From Mesobacillus subterraneus (GTDB lineage: Bacteria; Bacillota; Bacilli; Bacillales; Cytobacillaceae): a stretch of DNA of 64,000 nt. The position numbers were made by a program, and so were the translations under genes. Below are positions 36,422 to 44,041 of the stretch, in pieces. Under the pieces are notes generated by a model. It worked only from the letters and a program-made list of their open reading frames with translations. It did no database searches and was not told the origin of the DNA. The stretch is taken from contig NZ_CP129019.1 in the NCBI RefSeq assembly GCF_020524355.2, positions 248,001 to 312,000 of the forward strand, in the 5' to 3' direction. Positions within the stretch are counted from its first letter, which is position 1. Every line of letters begins with the position of its first letter.

Positions 36422-37144
36422 CTAATTGAGAAGACTTTTCCATTCATTTATAAAAGTGGAAGCAGATGCGTTGGGGGATGACAACACTTCCTCTGTGGGA
36501 CCGGTCTGTTTAAGCTTGCCATCCATCAGGATCGCCAGCGTTCCGGCAAGGTATTTCAATTCCATAAGATCATGGCTGACAAAGACGGTCGTCGTATTCG
36601 TCTGCTGTATGATCGTCCTAATGTCCTTCAATAGCTGCACCTTGGTGGGGAAGTCAAGGGCAGAGAAAGGTTCATCGAGGAACAGGACTTCAGGCTCGAG
36701 CACCATCGCCCTCGCAAGGTTGACACGCTGAGCCTCGCCGCCGGATAGATGGGCGGCATGTTTTTTTGTAAGATGGCTGATTTGGAATTTATCGAGCCAA
36801 TAGGCGACCTTCTGTTTGACCTCTTGTCGAGGCAGCTTGCGAAGCTTTAAGCCGACCGCGACGTTTTGGAAGACTGTAGTATCAAGGAGAAGCGGCTGCT
36901 GCATTGCGACTGCAAATCTTCTGCGCATATCCAGTGTCAATTCGTTCGTTATGTCCTTGCCACTCAGAAAAATCGATCCCTCAGCAGGCTTTTCCAGCAG
37001 AGCCAAAGCCTTGATGAATGTACTTTTTCCAGAGCCGTTCGGACCCATGATCCCGAGCACTTCACCCTCCTTAATCTCAAAATGGGGGATGGATAGAAGA
37101 ATTTTTTTGCCGGCTCTCACTTCCAGGTTTTCAACAGTAATCAT
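36422..37144 (-). CDS. tupC: Tungstate ABC transporter ATP-binding protein
   Basis: This 240-residue ATPase powers TupAB. Walker A is GPNGSGKST, the signature is HLSGGEAQR, and Walker B is EVLFLDEPFSALD with the switch His in VSHD. The start is ATG 37144, which overlaps the tupB stop (ATGA). A much longer frame runs upstream only because tupB is open in this phase too. It is the last gene of the operon and is followed by a strong terminator. Confidence 0.93.
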   Translation of the reverse strand: MITVENLEVRAGKKILLSIPHFEIKEGEVLGIMGPNGSGKSTFIKALALLEKPAEGSIFLSGKDITNELTLDMRRRFAVAMQQPLLLDTTVFQNVAVGLKLRKLPRQEVKQKVAYWLDKFQISHLTKKHAAHLSGGEAQRVNLARAMVLEPEVLFLDEPFSALDFPTKVQLLKDIRTIIQQTNTTTVFVSHDLMELKYLAGTLAILMDGKLKQTGPTEEVLSSPNASASTFINEWKSLLN

Positions 37145-37839
37145 TGGCTTCGCTTCCTTTGCTGTAAATAAGTCAGGGTAAACGTAATGATGAAAGCCAG
37201 AGTCATCAGGATGAACGAAAGTGCCAGGGCGACATCGAAGTTGCCTTTTGATACTTCCATGACAATCGAGGTCGTCAGGATCCTTGTCTCGCCGCTGATA
37301 TTGCCGCCGACCATCATGGCCGCACCGACTTCGGCAATGACCCGTCCGAACCCGGCGATGATGGCAGCAAGGATCGCTAGTTTTACCTCTTTCATCAAAA
37401 TCCAGTAAAGCTGCAGCTTCGTCGCACCAAGCGCTTTCACCTGTAAAATCAACTTCGGATTGATCTGCTGGAATGCCGTACTTGTCAGCGCTGTAACAAT
37501 CGGCAGCGATACCAATATCTGAGCCATGATGATCGCAGTCGGCGTGTAAAGCCAGGCAAGATCGCCAAGCGGGCCTGAACGCCACAGGAAAAGAGTGATC
37601 CACAGACCGGCGACCACAGGAGGGAGTCCCATGCCGATATTGACTACGGCATGGATGAACTTCCTGCCTGGAAAGCGGGCTAGTCCAAGGAACATCCCAG
37701 CCGGAATGCCGATCAATGTACTGATCAGGACAGCGGTAATCGAGACTCTCAATGTCAGCAAAGTAATCTCGATAATTTCCCGGTTTCCCGATAAGATCAT
37801 CTCTATCGCTTTTTTCAATCCTTCTAGTAAAAGTTCCAT
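37141..37839 (-). CDS. tupB: Tungstate ABC transporter permease
   Basis: This 232-residue inner-membrane protein has about five helices and the EAA-type loop LGATKLQLYWILMKEVKLAILAA that contacts the ATPase. It is in the CysTW/ModB-like class. The frame starts at TTG 37845, two codons before ATG 37839, which I prefer. Its stop overlaps the tupC start. No strong ribosome-binding site is seen, so translation may depend on coupling or a weak GAAAG. Confidence 0.92.
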   Translation of the reverse strand: MELLLEGLKKAIEMILSGNREIIEITLLTLRVSITAVLISTLIGIPAGMFLGLARFPGRKFIHAVVNIGMGLPPVVAGLWITLFLWRSGPLGDLAWLYTPTAIIMAQILVSLPIVTALTSTAFQQINPKLILQVKALGATKLQLYWILMKEVKLAILAAIIAGFGRVIAEVGAAMMVGGNISGETRILTTSIVMEVSKGNFDVALALSFILMTLAFIITFTLTYLQQRKRSQ

Positions 37840-37901
37840 GCGCAATCAGGCTTTCTATCTTAATTTTATCTGTATAGTAAAATTATACATTACTAACTAT
37901 G

Positions 37902-38768
37902 CTATTCGAATAAGAAAAATAGAGCCTCACCATACTCATCCATGCCGAATTCCTTGATGATGTTCTTTGTTTCACCTGCAATCATGAATTCAACGAATGC
38001 TTTCGCACCATCTGCATTCACTTTTTCATGCTTTCCGTCGTTTACCTGCATAACATGGTATATATTCAGCAAGCTTTCATCGCCTTCTACCAAAATCTCA
38101 GTATCAGGCATGTTCTTTTTTTGTGCGAGGTAGGTAGCTCTGTCTGTCAAAGTATAGCCCTTTTTCTCGGAAGCAATCTTGAGGGTTGCACCCATGCCCT
38201 GTCCAGACTCAATATAGGCATCGCCCAATGATTTGGGATCAAGGGAAGATTTCTTCCAAAGCTCTAGTTCTTTTTTATGAGTACCAGAATCGTCACCGCG
38301 GGACACGAATGAAGCCTTCGATTCGGTGATTTTCGCCAATGCCTCAGGAACAGATAATCCTTTTATTTCAGCTGGGTCTTCAGCAGGACCAACTACAATG
38401 AAGTCATTGTACATGACCTTTTGGCGATTAATCGCATCACCGCTTTTCACCAATTCCTCTTCCGCTGCAGGAGCGTGGACAAGAAGGACATCGGCTTCAC
38501 CGCGTGTTCCCATTTCAAGTGCTTGGCCAGTTCCGACCGCAATCGTTTTTACATTGTAGTTATTGTTTTTTTCAAATTCCGGTATTAATACATCAAGCAA
38601 TCCGCTATCCTGTGTGCTGGTAGTCGTCGCAAGGATTAAATCCGTTGGTTTTTCTTTTGACGCTTTTTCTGGTTCCTTGACCGTTGAATCAGATGAAGAA
38701 TCTGAACAACCGGTCACAAGAGCTAACAAAAATACAAGTAAGATAGAAAGTAATTTTTTCAGTTTCAT
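37902..38768 (-). CDS. tupA: Tungstate-binding lipoprotein
   Basis: This 288-residue extracellular solute-binding lipoprotein has a lipobox ending LVTGC21. The oxyanion-binding TTTS (residues 48-51) in LATTTSTQDSGLLD is the TupA signature and differs from molybdate ModA. It captures tungstate with high affinity. The frame is open 78 nt upstream, but ATG 38768 has GGAGG. It begins 4 nt after the regulator stop. This is strong support for tungsten use by the AOR encoded nearby. Confidence 0.95.
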   Translation of the reverse strand: MKLKKLLSILLVFLLALVTGCSDSSSDSTVKEPEKASKEKPTDLILATTTSTQDSGLLDVLIPEFEKNNNYNVKTIAVGTGQALEMGTRGEADVLLVHAPAAEEELVKSGDAINRQKVMYNDFIVVGPAEDPAEIKGLSVPEALAKITESKASFVSRGDDSGTHKKELELWKKSSLDPKSLGDAYIESGQGMGATLKIASEKKGYTLTDRATYLAQKKNMPDTEILVEGDESLLNIYHVMQVNDGKHEKVNADGAKAFVEFMIAGETKNIIKEFGMDEYGEALFFLFE

Positions 38769-38772
38769 TGTT

Positions 38773-39693
38773 TTATGCCTCCGACAAGTGATTTCCGTAA
38801 ATGATTTTCCCGAATTCCTCAGCATCATAGCCGTCAAGGTCTGCAATGCTGTCCTTGAAATTGGTAAGCTGAATCAGATCAATCAAATGGTGGAGAGCTT
38901 CTTTGTTTCCGGGAGTCCAGCGGAATACAAGATCAAATTGTTCCTTCGTCAGCGGGATGAAATCGAGTCCAAGCTGGCTTGCTGCACATCTAATTCCAAA
39001 AGCGGCGTCAGCTGTTCCTCTGCTGATATGGGCCCCCGCGCCAAGGTGTGTCCATTCTTCATTTTCATAACCCTTCACTGCCACGGGCTCAAGCTTTTCA
39101 CTCGCCAGAAAGGAATCGAGCAGGAAGCGGGTTCCGGCTCCTTTTTGCCGATTGATGATCATGACATCACTTCTTGCCAGGTCTTTGACTCCGGTGATGT
39201 TCTTTGGATTGCCTTTTGCCACGATCAAGCCCTGATCCCGGGAAGCAAGTCTCATCACCGTAATCGGTTCATGAACAAACAGCTGGCGGATGAAGGGAAG
39301 ATTGTATTGCTGCGATGCTGGGTCGAGCAAGTGGACGGCAGCGATATCGGCACTGCCTCGGTAAAGCATCATCAATCCTTCAAGACTGCCGATATAGGAG
39401 GGAGTGACGGAAAGTCCTGTTCCTTCAGAGGCTATGTATTTTACTAGCTGTTCGACAAGGAAATCGTGACTGCCTGCCAGCTGTAACGAATGCTGTGCTG
39501 CCGTCTTTGATTCCTGTGATTTTATCGGGTTTGCGGACATGCTAGCTTTAAATCTTTCAAACTCGCTTTCTTCGATCCGCATTTTATTGCCGACCTTAAA
39601 AGCTGCAAGATCGCCACGCTTTATCATCTCATAGACAGTATTCTTGGAGATTTTCAGCATGGAAGCGATTTCATCTGGAGTGTAGATTTGCAA
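38773..39693 (-). CDS. HTH regulator with oxyanion-binding-like domain
   Basis: This 306-residue protein joins an N-terminal MerR/excisionase-type helix-turn-helix (TPDEIASMLKISKNTVYEMI, residues 5-24) to a PBP-like domain (about 70-300) of the kind seen in molybdate/tungstate-sensing regulators. It starts at TTG 39693 after AAAGGAGG. As first gene of the tup operon, it probably senses tungstate or molybdate and controls the operon. It stands divergent from the HesB-like selenoprotein gene, so both could be targets. Confidence 0.88.
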   Translation of the reverse strand: MQIYTPDEIASMLKISKNTVYEMIKRGDLAAFKVGNKMRIEESEFERFKASMSANPIKSQESKTAAQHSLQLAGSHDFLVEQLVKYIASEGTGLSVTPSYIGSLEGLMMLYRGSADIAAVHLLDPASQQYNLPFIRQLFVHEPITVMRLASRDQGLIVAKGNPKNITGVKDLARSDVMIINRQKGAGTRFLLDSFLASEKLEPVAVKGYENEEWTHLGAGAHISRGTADAAFGIRCAASQLGLDFIPLTKEQFDLVFRWTPGNKEALHHLIDLIQLTNFKDSIADLDGYDAEEFGKIIYGNHLSEA

Positions 39694-39791
39694 TGTATTA
39701 CCTCCTTTTCATCCTAAACTAAATATAATAGAATATTTAGTAGATGGATATACATTTTGTTTGGTTTTGTTATGTTTTGTTTAGTTTCGTC

Positions 39792-39811
39792 ACGTTTTAA
39801 TCATAAAACGT
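39792..39811. promoter_or_regulatory. Inverted repeat in the tup/HesB divergent region
   Basis: ACGTTTTA and TAAAACGT form a perfect 8-bp inverted repeat around ATCA, between two divergent genes. It is a candidate operator for the HTH regulator. Confidence 0.5.
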
Positions 39812-39860
39812 TCACAATTGTAGCTGGAGGCGCTTGTTTTTTTCCAAATATAACCTTCAC

Positions 39861-39882
39861 ATAATACTCCGGGCAGTATTAT
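39861..39882. promoter_or_regulatory. Second inverted repeat upstream of the HesB-like gene
   Basis: ATAATACT and AGTATTAT form a perfect 8-bp inverted repeat around CCGGGC, 68 bp before the HesB-like start. It may be an operator or a leader hairpin. Confidence 0.5.
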
Positions 39883-39949
39883 ATATTTCTTATAGATACC
39901 ATGGTAAACTAAGCATTAGACAGAATTGATGTAGAAAGGAACAGGGAGA

Positions 39950-40225
39950 ATGCGAATTTCAGATAAAGCGCGCGACATTTTAAAAGAAATTCTCGCCGAG
40001 CGCAAAGCAGAAGGTATCCGCGTCTACTTCGGCGGCTTTGGCTGAGGAGGCCCGCAGATTGGGCTGGCTCTGGAGGAGCCGGAAGAAGATGATCATGTAG
40101 TTGTAATCAATGAAATCCAGGTCGCTATCGAATCCAATATTGTGGACTATACTCAGGGCATGGCACTTGAGTATGACGAGTACCGTGAAGGTCTGGTCCT
40201 TATGGGCGGAGACGGCGGCTGCTGA
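39950..40225 (+). CDS. HesB-like selenoprotein (in-frame TGA as Sec)
   Basis: The gene reads 91 residues if TGA at 40043-40045 is decoded as selenocysteine (Sec32), in VYFGGFG-U-GGPQIGLALEE. Both flanks match the HesB/IscA-type fold and the frame continues to a normal TGA at 40223. Eighteen nt after the TGA, CUGGCUC (40064-40070) and GAGCCGG (40076-40082) form a 7-bp stem with loop UGGAG, whose G lies in the first two positions. This fits the bacterial SECIS model. HesB-like selenoproteins are a known family. The protein ends GGDGGC, and the start follows AGGGAG. The function is unknown and selA/B/D are not in this window. Confidence 0.8.
40064..40082 (+). promoter_or_regulatory. Candidate bacterial SECIS element
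   Basis: A 7-bp stem with a 5-nt apical loop (UGGAG) starts 18 nt after the in-frame UGA; the loop is 25 nt away. The conserved loop G is present. SelB would bind here. Confidence 0.7.
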
Positions 40226-40238
40226 TAGAATGGAAAAG

Positions 40239-40274
40239 GCACACCATTTCATGCGAATGGTGTGCTTTTTTTGT
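40239..40274 (+). terminator. Terminator of the HesB-like gene
   Basis: GCACACCATT pairs with AATGGTGTGC around TCATGCG, followed by seven Ts. It lies just after the second TGA, supporting a gene that extends past the first TGA. Confidence 0.9.
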
Positions 40275-40288
40275 TTGATAGTAGATTG

Positions 40289-40412
40289 AACTGGAAAAAA
40301 TCAGCTTAAATTTCCAATTCGCTATAAAAATTGGATTTTCGCTATAAAAATGAGAAAATCGCTATAAAAACGAAAAAATCGCTATAAAATCCAGATTTTC
40401 GCTATAAAAAAT
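40289..40412. repeat. Second hairpin plus five TCGCTATAAAAA repeats
   Basis: CGCTATA occurs at 40320, 40340, 40360, 40380 and 40400, an exact 20-bp period. The preceding CTGGAAAAAATCAGC is shared with the 23117-23245 element. It lies between convergent genes. Confidence 0.85.
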
Positions 40413-40413
40413 T

Positions 40414-41196
40414 TTAGAACTGCCCTGCATGCTGAAAATACAGCACAACAAGCCCCATTATCCACACATAAATCGCAAAAGGCTTCAAAGAGTGATTTTT
40501 TAAATAGCCAATCATCCATTTTACTGCGATATAACCGAAAATTCCTGTTGAAATGATGCCAATCAACAATGCCTGAATTGAAATCGTCTCACTGCCGCCG
40601 CTGAAAAGGTCTTTTCCCTGCAGAAAAATTGCACCAAGAATCGCTGGTGTCGACAGCAGGAAGGAGAAGTAGGCCGCTGTCTCGCGATCAAGCTTCCGCC
40701 AAAGCGCCGCGACAATCGTCAAGCCGGATCGGGAAATCGCTGGAAAAATTGCCGCCGCCTGGAAACTTCCTATTACAAGTGCGTCCGTATAACTGATATC
40801 GTCCATCTTTTTGCGCCCATTTTTTATAGAATCGGCGAACCACATCAATGTCCCAGTAATCAGAAATTCCCAGCCAATCGTCACACCGGTCTTGGAGATC
40901 TCATCAAAGTAATCCTCAAACAGCAAGCCGACAACGACAGCCGGCAGCGTACCGACGACAAGGAGAAAGGTCAGCTTCCCAAATGGATTTTTTAGAATTT
41001 TGATGAATTCATATCTATAAAACACAAACACCGCCAGCAGCGTACCTACATGAAGCATCGTGTCCAGCAGCAGGCCGGCCTCTTCAAGACCGAATAAATT
41101 CCTGCCCAGATAAAGATGACCGGTACTGCTGATCGGCAAAAACTCAGTCAGGCCCTGGATAATACCAAGGATGAAAGCTTCAATTTTTGATAGCAT
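40414..41196 (-). CDS. uppP: Undecaprenyl-diphosphatase
   Basis: This 260-residue membrane enzyme (BacA/UppP family) dephosphorylates undecaprenyl diphosphate, recycling the lipid carrier for cell-wall synthesis and giving bacitracin tolerance. GLTEFLPISSTGHL near the N-terminus and PAISRSG are the catalytic motifs. About seven helices are predicted. The frame extends 21 nt upstream; ATG 41196 is the likelier start. It stands alone and converges on the HesB-like gene. Confidence 0.94.
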   Translation of the reverse strand: MLSKIEAFILGIIQGLTEFLPISSTGHLYLGRNLFGLEEAGLLLDTMLHVGTLLAVFVFYRYEFIKILKNPFGKLTFLLVVGTLPAVVVGLLFEDYFDEISKTGVTIGWEFLITGTLMWFADSIKNGRKKMDDISYTDALVIGSFQAAAIFPAISRSGLTIVAALWRKLDRETAAYFSFLLSTPAILGAIFLQGKDLFSGGSETISIQALLIGIISTGIFGYIAVKWMIGYLKNHSLKPFAIYVWIMGLVVLYFQHAGQF

Positions 41197-41299
41197 ACAG
41201 AATCCCCACTTTTTCAAAGACTTTGTCCCTTACAAAGCTATGAAACAAGTCCCATCTCTATGCACGCAAAATTAACAGCAGCCTCTATGACAGAAACTC

Positions 41300-41485
41300 C
41301 GGGAGGGAACCTGTGCGTCATCAGGGTTATGATGGACACAAATCTGGGGAACAGCAGGAAACCTGTCCGTCATCAAGGTGATGACGGACATAAATCTAGG
41401 AAAAGCAGGAAACCTGTGCGTCATCACGTCCATCACATACACAAATCCCCAAGAAAGCAGCCAAACTGTCCGACATTCTAATTGG
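41300..41485. repeat. Diverged hairpin array, about 52-bp period
   Basis: Unit starts (CCTGT) are at 41310, 41362 and 41413, with a partial unit at 41465. The unit at 41362 contains a perfect TGTCCGTCAT / ATGACGGACA stem around 7 nt, identical to the array at 1-150; the others are diverged. It fills part of the 560-bp gap between uppP and the rodA-type gene. Confidence 0.75.
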
Positions 41486-41758
41486 TTGATCAGCGACCAC
41501 AATAAAAGAGTAAAACAAATAATTAACCAAGCAATCCAAAAAGGAAGCAACACCCATTTCCCTGCGTCAAATTTCCTGAATAAAATGTTTCCAGTATGTA
41601 ATAATAACCATTTCATAGTCATAAGTTGTGATTTATTGTCGAAAAAAATATAATGAAGTATTGAACAGTTCTTCAATTAAGGCTCGAGTCTATGCCTGTT
41701 AAAATAGCTTACTTAATTCTCAGTTGGAAATTGTCTTCATTTTAAAAGGGGAATAAAA
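41486..41758. other. AT-rich gap upstream of the rodA-type gene
   Basis: No convincing gene. A minus-strand frame encodes a hydrophobic stretch here, but it has no ribosome-binding site and reads on into the repeat array. The promoter of the rodA-type gene should lie in the last 100 bp. Confidence 0.4.
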
Positions 41759-42934
41759 ATGACTTCGAATCAAAAAACGAATTCCCGGCTCGACTATGGG
41801 CTGGTGACGATATTGATCCTATTGTTTCTTTCAAGCTGCATCGCCATTTACAGCGCCCAGACGACGGGGCAATATGGCTCTGAAAACTTTTTGGTAAAGC
41901 AAATAATCTGGTACATAATCGGCACTGGCATCATTACCGCTGTCATCACACTTGATTCCGATCAGCTGCAAAAACTGAGCTGGTACGCATATGGTTTTGG
42001 ATTGGTCCTACTGTCTGGGCTTATCGTTGCTCCGTCAACCATTGCTCCTGTCATCAATGGTGCGAAAAGCTGGTACAGAGTGCCGGCTATGGGTACCCTG
42101 CAGCCTTCGGAATTGGTGAAGGTGTTCATCATCCTGGCGCTTGCGAGGGTGATTGTCGACCATCATCAGAAATATCGGCTGAAAAGCATGCAAACGGACT
42201 TCTGGCTCTTGATTAAAATTGGTTTTGTCACGATGATTCCGCTCCTGCTCGTCATGCAGCAGCCTGACCTTGGTACTTCGCTCGTTTATATTGCAATCAT
42301 GCTTGGAATGATCTTTATTTCGGGTATTACCTGGAAGCTGCTTGTGCCCATTTTCGGGACAGGGTTTACATTGATTTCGGTCATATTCTATTTTGTTATT
42401 TGGAAACCAGAAATACTGGAAAAGTATCTGGGAGTAAAGGAATATCAATTCGGAAGGATCTATTCCTGGCTTGACCCATATAATTACCAGAGCACAACCG
42501 GCTTCCAGCTGACAAGGTCTTTGTTGACCATTGGTTCAGGTGAAACAGTGGGGAAGGGGTATGGAACAAGGGAAGTGTACCTGCCTGAGAGTCACACTGA
42601 CTTCATTTTCAGTATCATCGGCGAAGAATTCGGCTTCGTTGGAGCAAGTATCATCGTAAGCTTATTTTTCCTACTGATTTACCAAATTACAAAAATCGGA
42701 ATGGAAACAAAAAATGATTTTTATACCTATATTTGTGTTGGTGTCATCAGCATGATCACCTTCCATGTATTCCAGAATATCGGCATGACCATAGGCCTGC
42801 TGCCAATCACAGGTATCCCTCTGCCGTTCATCAGTTATGGGGGAAGCTCGCTCATGGGAAATATGCTGGCAGTAAGCCTGATTTTCTCGATACGGTACCA
42901 TTATAAGAAATACATGTTCTCAACCACTGCATAA
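41759..42934 (+). CDS. SEDS-family glycosyltransferase, RodA/FtsW type
   Basis: This 391-residue polytopic protein (about ten helices) polymerises peptidoglycan from lipid II together with a class B PBP. The typical SEDS motifs are present: NGAKSWYRVPAMGTLQPSELVK, QQPDLGTSLVYI, and the C-terminal GIPLPFISYGGSSL. It lacks the cytoplasmic extensions of FtsW and is closest in length to RodA and its paralogues in Bacillus. AAAAGGGG precedes the ATG. It converges on the ger operon across a shared terminator. Which of the paralogues it is cannot be told. Confidence 0.9.
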   Translation: MTSNQKTNSRLDYGLVTILILLFLSSCIAIYSAQTTGQYGSENFLVKQIIWYIIGTGIITAVITLDSDQLQKLSWYAYGFGLVLLSGLIVAPSTIAPVINGAKSWYRVPAMGTLQPSELVKVFIILALARVIVDHHQKYRLKSMQTDFWLLIKIGFVTMIPLLLVMQQPDLGTSLVYIAIMLGMIFISGITWKLLVPIFGTGFTLISVIFYFVIWKPEILEKYLGVKEYQFGRIYSWLDPYNYQSTTGFQLTRSLLTIGSGETVGKGYGTREVYLPESHTDFIFSIIGEEFGFVGASIIVSLFFLLIYQITKIGMETKNDFYTYICVGVISMITFHVFQNIGMTIGLLPITGIPLPFISYGGSSLMGNMLAVSLIFSIRYHYKKYMFSTTA

Positions 42935-42976
42935 AAGTGAAAGAGGGTGTCCATTTGGACACCCTCTTTCACTTTA
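42935..42976. terminator. Bidirectional terminator, rodA-type gene and ger operon
   Basis: AAGTGAAAGAGGGTGTCC pairs with GGACACCCTCTTTCACTT, an 18-bp stem around a short loop between convergent genes. Confidence 0.92.
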
Positions 42977-44041
42977 TTCGACAATCCCTACCTCAGTGAT
43001 TACCATATCTGTTTTAACATGGACGGTTAAATTTTCATATTCATCTTCCCATCTTTTAAAATCAAATCCTCTTGTTCTGGATTTGATGAATTGGCCAAAT
43101 CCGACTGGATCAATCCCCTTTTCCTGAAAGTCGTGTATCATTGCCGCTGCTTCCTTGTTGACTTGATTTTCGAATTCTTTTTCAATCTTCTTTATGATTT
43201 CAGGGGTCACAATGTCTCCGGTATACTCACGGATAAGCGCTTCGATTTTGAGTTCGACATCCACAACGTATGGTTCCCGTTTAATAAGTTTGAACTTATT
43301 TTTTGAACTCAGATCTTTTACCACGACTTGCTCTTCGTCAACATCAAGCTTAAAAGATCCTTCGCTGTATTTATCGGTTAGGAGCTTTAAGAAGAACATC
43401 TTATCGGCAGGTAGTTCACCTACCAATTTGTCGTCCTTGAAAAGAGCGATCCCGGCAATGTCTATTACTTCAGGTTCCTCTTTTCTCAGAATTGGCAGAA
43501 TCGGATCTTTCCCCTTCTGGTATAAATCGAATAGAAAGAGGTGCATATTTGTGTTGGGCAAATTCCGGTCTTCGGTATTGTGCTTAATCAATTGTGATAA
43601 ATGGATGGCATTTCCTCTGTTTCCGTATGTTCCGGATAAGATTTCTTTAGCCTTGTCATCTGCTACCGTGAAATAAACTCTTGCTCCTATACTCGGGTCA
43701 CGTTCGAGAGCATCAGTGAATTCCTTGATTCCCTTGCTAGCGATTTCCTCGCCAAATAGAGCAATTTCCAGGGAGCCTGTCACGAGCGGCTGAGCTGATC
43801 TACGCTGAATTTCCTGAACTAATTCCCGGCTAGTGTCAGCGGTGGCAGAAAAGGTGAAATTGCCGATTTTCTTGTCGGGATTAAAAATAGGGATCATGAT
43901 AGTTCCTTCAATTACATCATTTTCTTTCTGGTCATAGCCTATTCCCATTTCGATGTTAACATCATCAATAATTTCCTTTTCAACACATCCTGTAAGCAGC
44001 AAGGAGAAAACCGGGATAAGCAAATATCTTCTATTTATCAT
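42974..44041 (-). CDS. gerC: Spore germination lipoprotein, GerC type
   Basis: This 355-residue Ger(x)C-family lipoprotein has a lipobox (LLLTGC19) and sits on the spore inner membrane as the third part of a nutrient germinant receptor. The N-terminal domain with IEMGIGYDQ and the C-terminal domain (about 225-345) are typical. It overlaps the gerB gene by 11 nt. It is essential for receptor function in known GerA-type receptors. The specific germinant is not predictable. Confidence 0.92.
   Translation of the reverse strand: MINRRYLLIPVFSLLLTGCVEKEIIDDVNIEMGIGYDQKENDVIEGTIMIPIFNPDKKIGNFTFSATADTSRELVQEIQRRSAQPLVTGSLEIALFGEEIASKGIKEFTDALERDPSIGARVYFTVADDKAKEILSGTYGNRGNAIHLSQLIKHNTEDRNLPNTNMHLFLFDLYQKGKDPILPILRKEEPEVIDIAGIALFKDDKLVGELPADKMFFLKLLTDKYSEGSFKLDVDEEQVVVKDLSSKNKFKLIKREPYVVDVELKIEALIREYTGDIVTPEIIKKIEKEFENQVNKEAAAMIHDFQEKGIDPVGFGQFIKSRTRGFDFKRWEDEYENLTVHVKTDMVITEVGIVE

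Noticed and set aside
36422..37603. A 393-residue ATPase with an N-terminal extension
   Set aside because: The first 150 residues are only the shifted reading of tupB; ATG 37144 overlaps the tupB stop and gives a normal ATPase.
39980..40252. Minus-strand ORF covering the HesB-like gene
   Set aside because: It is an antisense shadow; the plus frame shows the family sequence on both sides of the TGA.
41272..41676. Membrane protein gene on the minus strand upstream of the rodA-type gene
   Set aside because: No ribosome-binding site; its C-terminal half is translation of the hairpin array, and no family is recognised.
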